In this document: one piece after another, positions 7,418 to 9,182 of the stretch
How positions within the stretch are numbered: position 1 is the first letter of the stretch
Layout: each line of letters begins with the position of its first letter
NCBI GenBank assembly: GCA_017454075.1
Contig: JAFTDQ010000010.1
Location: forward strand, 1-9,182
Length of the DNA stretch: 9,182 nucleotides
Direction: 5' to 3'
Source: Clostridia bacterium
GTDB taxonomy: Bacteria; Bacillota_A; Clostridia; Oscillospirales; CAG-272
Notes under the pieces: generated by a model
Told to the model about the DNA's origin: nothing
The model's database searches: none
What the model saw: the letters and a program-made list of their open reading frames with translations, nothing else
Made by a program: the position numbers and the translations under genes

Positions 7418-7884
7418 CGCGGGATAAGACGGAGCGGCTCGGGCGGGAGCAGCTTGACGCCCGCGGAGCGGAGAACTACGGATTTGCTCCCGCATACGAC
7501 GGCTGTGGGGTTGAGGAATTAGTGTTCGGGCATGACCTTTTCAGATCGTTTTACGTGTACGAGCACGGAGCCGATGAAAAAGATTTTGCCGATTATTGCG
7601 GCAAACTTGAACTGTATGGCTTTGAAGTCTTTTCTTCCGGAACGTCAAACGGCAACCTTTTCGCAACGTATTTTGACGGCGAGAATATCGTAAATGTTTC
7701 TTACATTAAAAAATATACGGACGTCGACAAATACGTCGTCCGCAGCGTGTCGTACGTTCTGATCGCCGTCGACAGCATAGAGTATTCTGCGCTCCCGTGC
7801 GCCGGCGGTGAATATAAAGAAATAACAACCGTCATGGTCAGCCTTGTCGCCGTTACCGCAATAACCGTCAGGCTCACAGACTGA
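7414..7884 (+). CDS. N-terminal part of an MBL-fold protein, ended by an in-frame TGA
   Basis: This 156-residue reading frame is the first third of a metallo-beta-lactamase-fold protein; it is in the same frame as the gene at 7909 and stops at TGA 7882-7884. The ATG at 7414 overlaps the GH43 stop as ATGA, which fixes the start and suggests translational coupling. There is no signal peptide. Residues of about 46-118 form a small alpha/beta-like domain (GADEKDFADYCGKLELYGFEV, then NLFATYFDG and NVSYIKK) that is repeated near the C-terminus of the next frame. Residues 136-156 (EITTVMVSL to VRLTD) look like the first MBL beta-strand, which continues past the stop as RFLVIDGG. Alone this piece lacks every metal ligand, so it is not a working enzyme. 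Either the gene is broken by a point mutation, the base is wrong in the assembly, or the TGA is read through; the first two are most likely. Confidence 0.65.
   Translation: MTRDKTERLGREQLDARGAENYGFAPAYDGCGVEELVFGHDLFRSFYVYEHGADEKDFADYCGKLELYGFEVFSSGTSNGNLFATYFDGENIVNVSYIKKYTDVDKYVVRSVSYVLIAVDSIEYSALPCAGGEYKEITTVMVSLVAVTAITVRLTD
7882..7884 (+). other. In-frame TGA that splits the MBL-fold gene
   Basis: TGA replaces the codon between VRLTD and RFLVIDGG. MBL relatives commonly carry D-G-x-F-x-V-I-D-G-G here, so Gly (GGA) is expected and one base change explains the stop. Both flanks stay in one frame with no gap. Confidence 0.75.
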
Positions 7885-7908
7885 AGATTTCTCGTTATAG
7901 ACGGCGGA

Positions 7909-9102
7909 ATGGAAAGGGAAAAAATATACAGGACACTTGTCTCGCAGAACGTTCTCGGCGGAAAGCCGGTCGTGGCGGCCTGGCTTTTCAGCCACTCGCA
8001 CTGCGACCATATTGACGGTTTCTTTTACACACTTGAGGACCATTCGGATGAAATAGTGATCGAGAGGATCATCCACGAGTTTCCTGGCGAAGAGCTTTAT
8101 CTTCCGTATAAGAACTATATGGAAGGCGTTCCGAACTCCGAAGGCGAAAAGATGGGCCTCAGGGTGGAAAAGCTGCACGCCTGCATTGAGGAAAAAATGC
8201 CGGGATGCCTTTATACGACCGCCCACGCCGGGCAGCGCTTCGAGTTTCCTGGAGTAAAGGTCGAGGTACTGCAAACGAGTGAAAATCTGTATAAAAAGCA
8301 GATGATCGACACCAATATGTCGTCTGTGATATATATGCTCACAATGCCTCATGGCAAGCTCCTTTTGCTCGGCGACGCGGTGGACGCGTCGGCAAAGATA
8401 CTGAGAAAAATATACGGGCCGGAGCTTAAGTGCGACGCCGTCGTCCTTGCTCACCACGGATACAACGGCGGGGACGAGGAAATGTACGCAAATATCGGGG
8501 CCAGGGCGGCGATATGGCCTCTTGCGCTTGAAACCATAAAAAGGGAAGGGCTCGTCGGAAATATCATCGAAAATCACTTTGATTTCAACAGCGTTGAATA
8601 TAACTTTATGAAAAGCGGCAGCGACGGGGCGATGACGCTCTATCACGGCATGCCGGCTGGCGAGATCGAACGTTTCACGCCTCGGTTCGAAGTGAAGTCC
8701 CCTGACAGGGTCTGTTACGAAAAAAGGAAAAACCCTCTGCATTTTATCACCGAGGAGCAGGCTCTCGAGGGATACGGAGACGCGCCCCGGTATTACGGCA
8801 AGGGCGAGGAAGGCGAGACGTTCAGAGTCTGTCCCGATGATAAAACTTATGAAATAACCGTCGGCGGAGTGACGGAATATGAGTATCGGTATTATTTCAA
8901 CTCATTCAAACGCGACGGCTACGTCGTTATGGATTCTTATGACGACGGGGACAGCCACAGCGTCACCTTTGCGGACCTTGTAAACGAAGTGCGCCTCTCG
9001 TACTCCGGCGGCGTCATAAGAGCCGTCGTTGGGCCGGCAGGCAAAAACGTCTTTGACCCAGGTACGATGAGAGCGGCGGGCGGAAGGAAAATATCAGGAT
9101 AG
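7909..9102 (+). CDS. MBL-fold hydrolase core, ComEC-like, with C-terminal repeat domain (downstream part of a split gene)
   Basis: The frame is open from 7885; ATG 7909 is the first usual start and gives 397 residues. It holds the metallo-beta-lactamase core: H194-S-H196-C-D198-H199 (numbered from 7414), the D321 of LLLLGDAVD and H347-H348 in LAHHG. This arrangement, with DTNMSSVIYML before the LLGD strand, fits ComEC-like MBL hydrolases, which bind two metal ions and cleave phosphodiester or ester bonds. Substrate is unknown. Residues of about 479-541 repeat the small domain seen at 46-118 (GVTEYEYRYYFNSFKRDGYVV, RLSYSGG, RAVVGP). Starting at 7909 would drop the first strand and VIDGG, and there is no well-placed Shine-Dalgarno (GGCGG abuts the ATG), so this start is doubtful. 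The intact protein would be 562 residues, cytoplasmic, and in the glycosidase operon. If the TGA is real the gene is probably a pseudogene. Confidence 0.7.
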   Translation: MEREKIYRTLVSQNVLGGKPVVAAWLFSHSHCDHIDGFFYTLEDHSDEIVIERIIHEFPGEELYLPYKNYMEGVPNSEGEKMGLRVEKLHACIEEKMPGCLYTTAHAGQRFEFPGVKVEVLQTSENLYKKQMIDTNMSSVIYMLTMPHGKLLLLGDAVDASAKILRKIYGPELKCDAVVLAHHGYNGGDEEMYANIGARAAIWPLALETIKREGLVGNIIENHFDFNSVEYNFMKSGSDGAMTLYHGMPAGEIERFTPRFEVKSPDRVCYEKRKNPLHFITEEQALEGYGDAPRYYGKGEEGETFRVCPDDKTYEITVGGVTEYEYRYYFNSFKRDGYVVMDSYDDGDSHSVTFADLVNEVRLSYSGGVIRAVVGPAGKNVFDPGTMRAAGGRKISG

Positions 9103-9182
9103 AAAGCCCGACGCGCCCGATATTTCAAGATGAATTGTCAAGTGAAGAGCAACAAATTCTGAATAGAAGAATCAAATAAATC

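Noticed and set aside
7882..7884. Selenocysteine at the in-frame TGA
   Set aside because: Gly, not Cys, is expected at this place in relatives, and I see no convincing hairpin of SECIS type just downstream.
7414..7884. Alternative genetic code with TGA read as Gly
   Set aside because: Two other genes here end in TGA, and reading through the GH43 stop would add an unrelated Arg/Gly-rich tail; the rest of the window has no other in-frame TGA.
7645..8742. 365-residue open frame on the minus strand opposite the MBL gene
   Set aside because: It has no recognisable motif and is rich in Arg/His/Val/Phe, as expected from reading a GC-rich coding strand backwards. The plus strand carries clear MBL metal ligands over the same bases.
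9103..9182. Terminator or new gene after the MBL frame
   Set aside because: No stem with a T-run is visible and the only ATG (9131) opens a 10-codon frame.

Overview
The window looks like accessory carbohydrate-utilisation DNA from a Gram-positive anaerobe, most likely an uncultured Clostridia (Oscillospirales-type gut or rumen bacterium). This is an inference from the moderately high GC, the ABC-type sugar-binding lipoprotein style, a lipoprotein glycosidase with an acidic Ser/Thr/Glu linker, and a surface protein ending in a Gly/Ser linker, a TFDAF-type motif, a transmembrane helix and RRKK. All supported genes are on the + strand.

Layout: 1-145 is non-coding, with a perfect TATAAT and short AT-rich repeats. 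Gene 1 (146-1648) is an extracellular solute-binding lipoprotein. Gene 2 (1697-2611) is a secreted, membrane-anchored protein that looks like a CBM9/DOMON sugar-binding module. A perfect 11-bp hairpin (2623-2657) follows, and then a gap of about 200 bp with a likely promoter. A tight second operon starts at 2818: a cytoplasmic GH2 glycosidase (2818-5571), a GH43 lipoprotein overlapping it by 11 nt (5561-7417), and a metallo-beta-lactamase-fold (MBL) hydrolase overlapping GH43 by an ATGA junction (7414-9102).

Inferred joint role: capture and breakdown of a plant-type glycan. The GH43 lipoprotein would act outside on arabinose- or xylose-containing material, the binding protein and CBM9-like protein would hold or deliver sugars, and the GH2 enzyme would finish oligosaccharides inside the cell. 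No ABC permease, ATPase or regulator is in the window.

The most notable point is in the last gene. It is one continuous reading frame interrupted by a single in-frame TGA at 7882-7884, exactly where MBL relatives usually have Gly in a D-G-x-F-x-V-I-D-G-G strand. The codon looks like GGA changed to TGA. The same protein carries two copies of a small alpha/beta-like domain, one on each side of the MBL core, which looks like an unnamed duplicated module. I see no RNA genes, CRISPR arrays, insertion sequences or phage genes.
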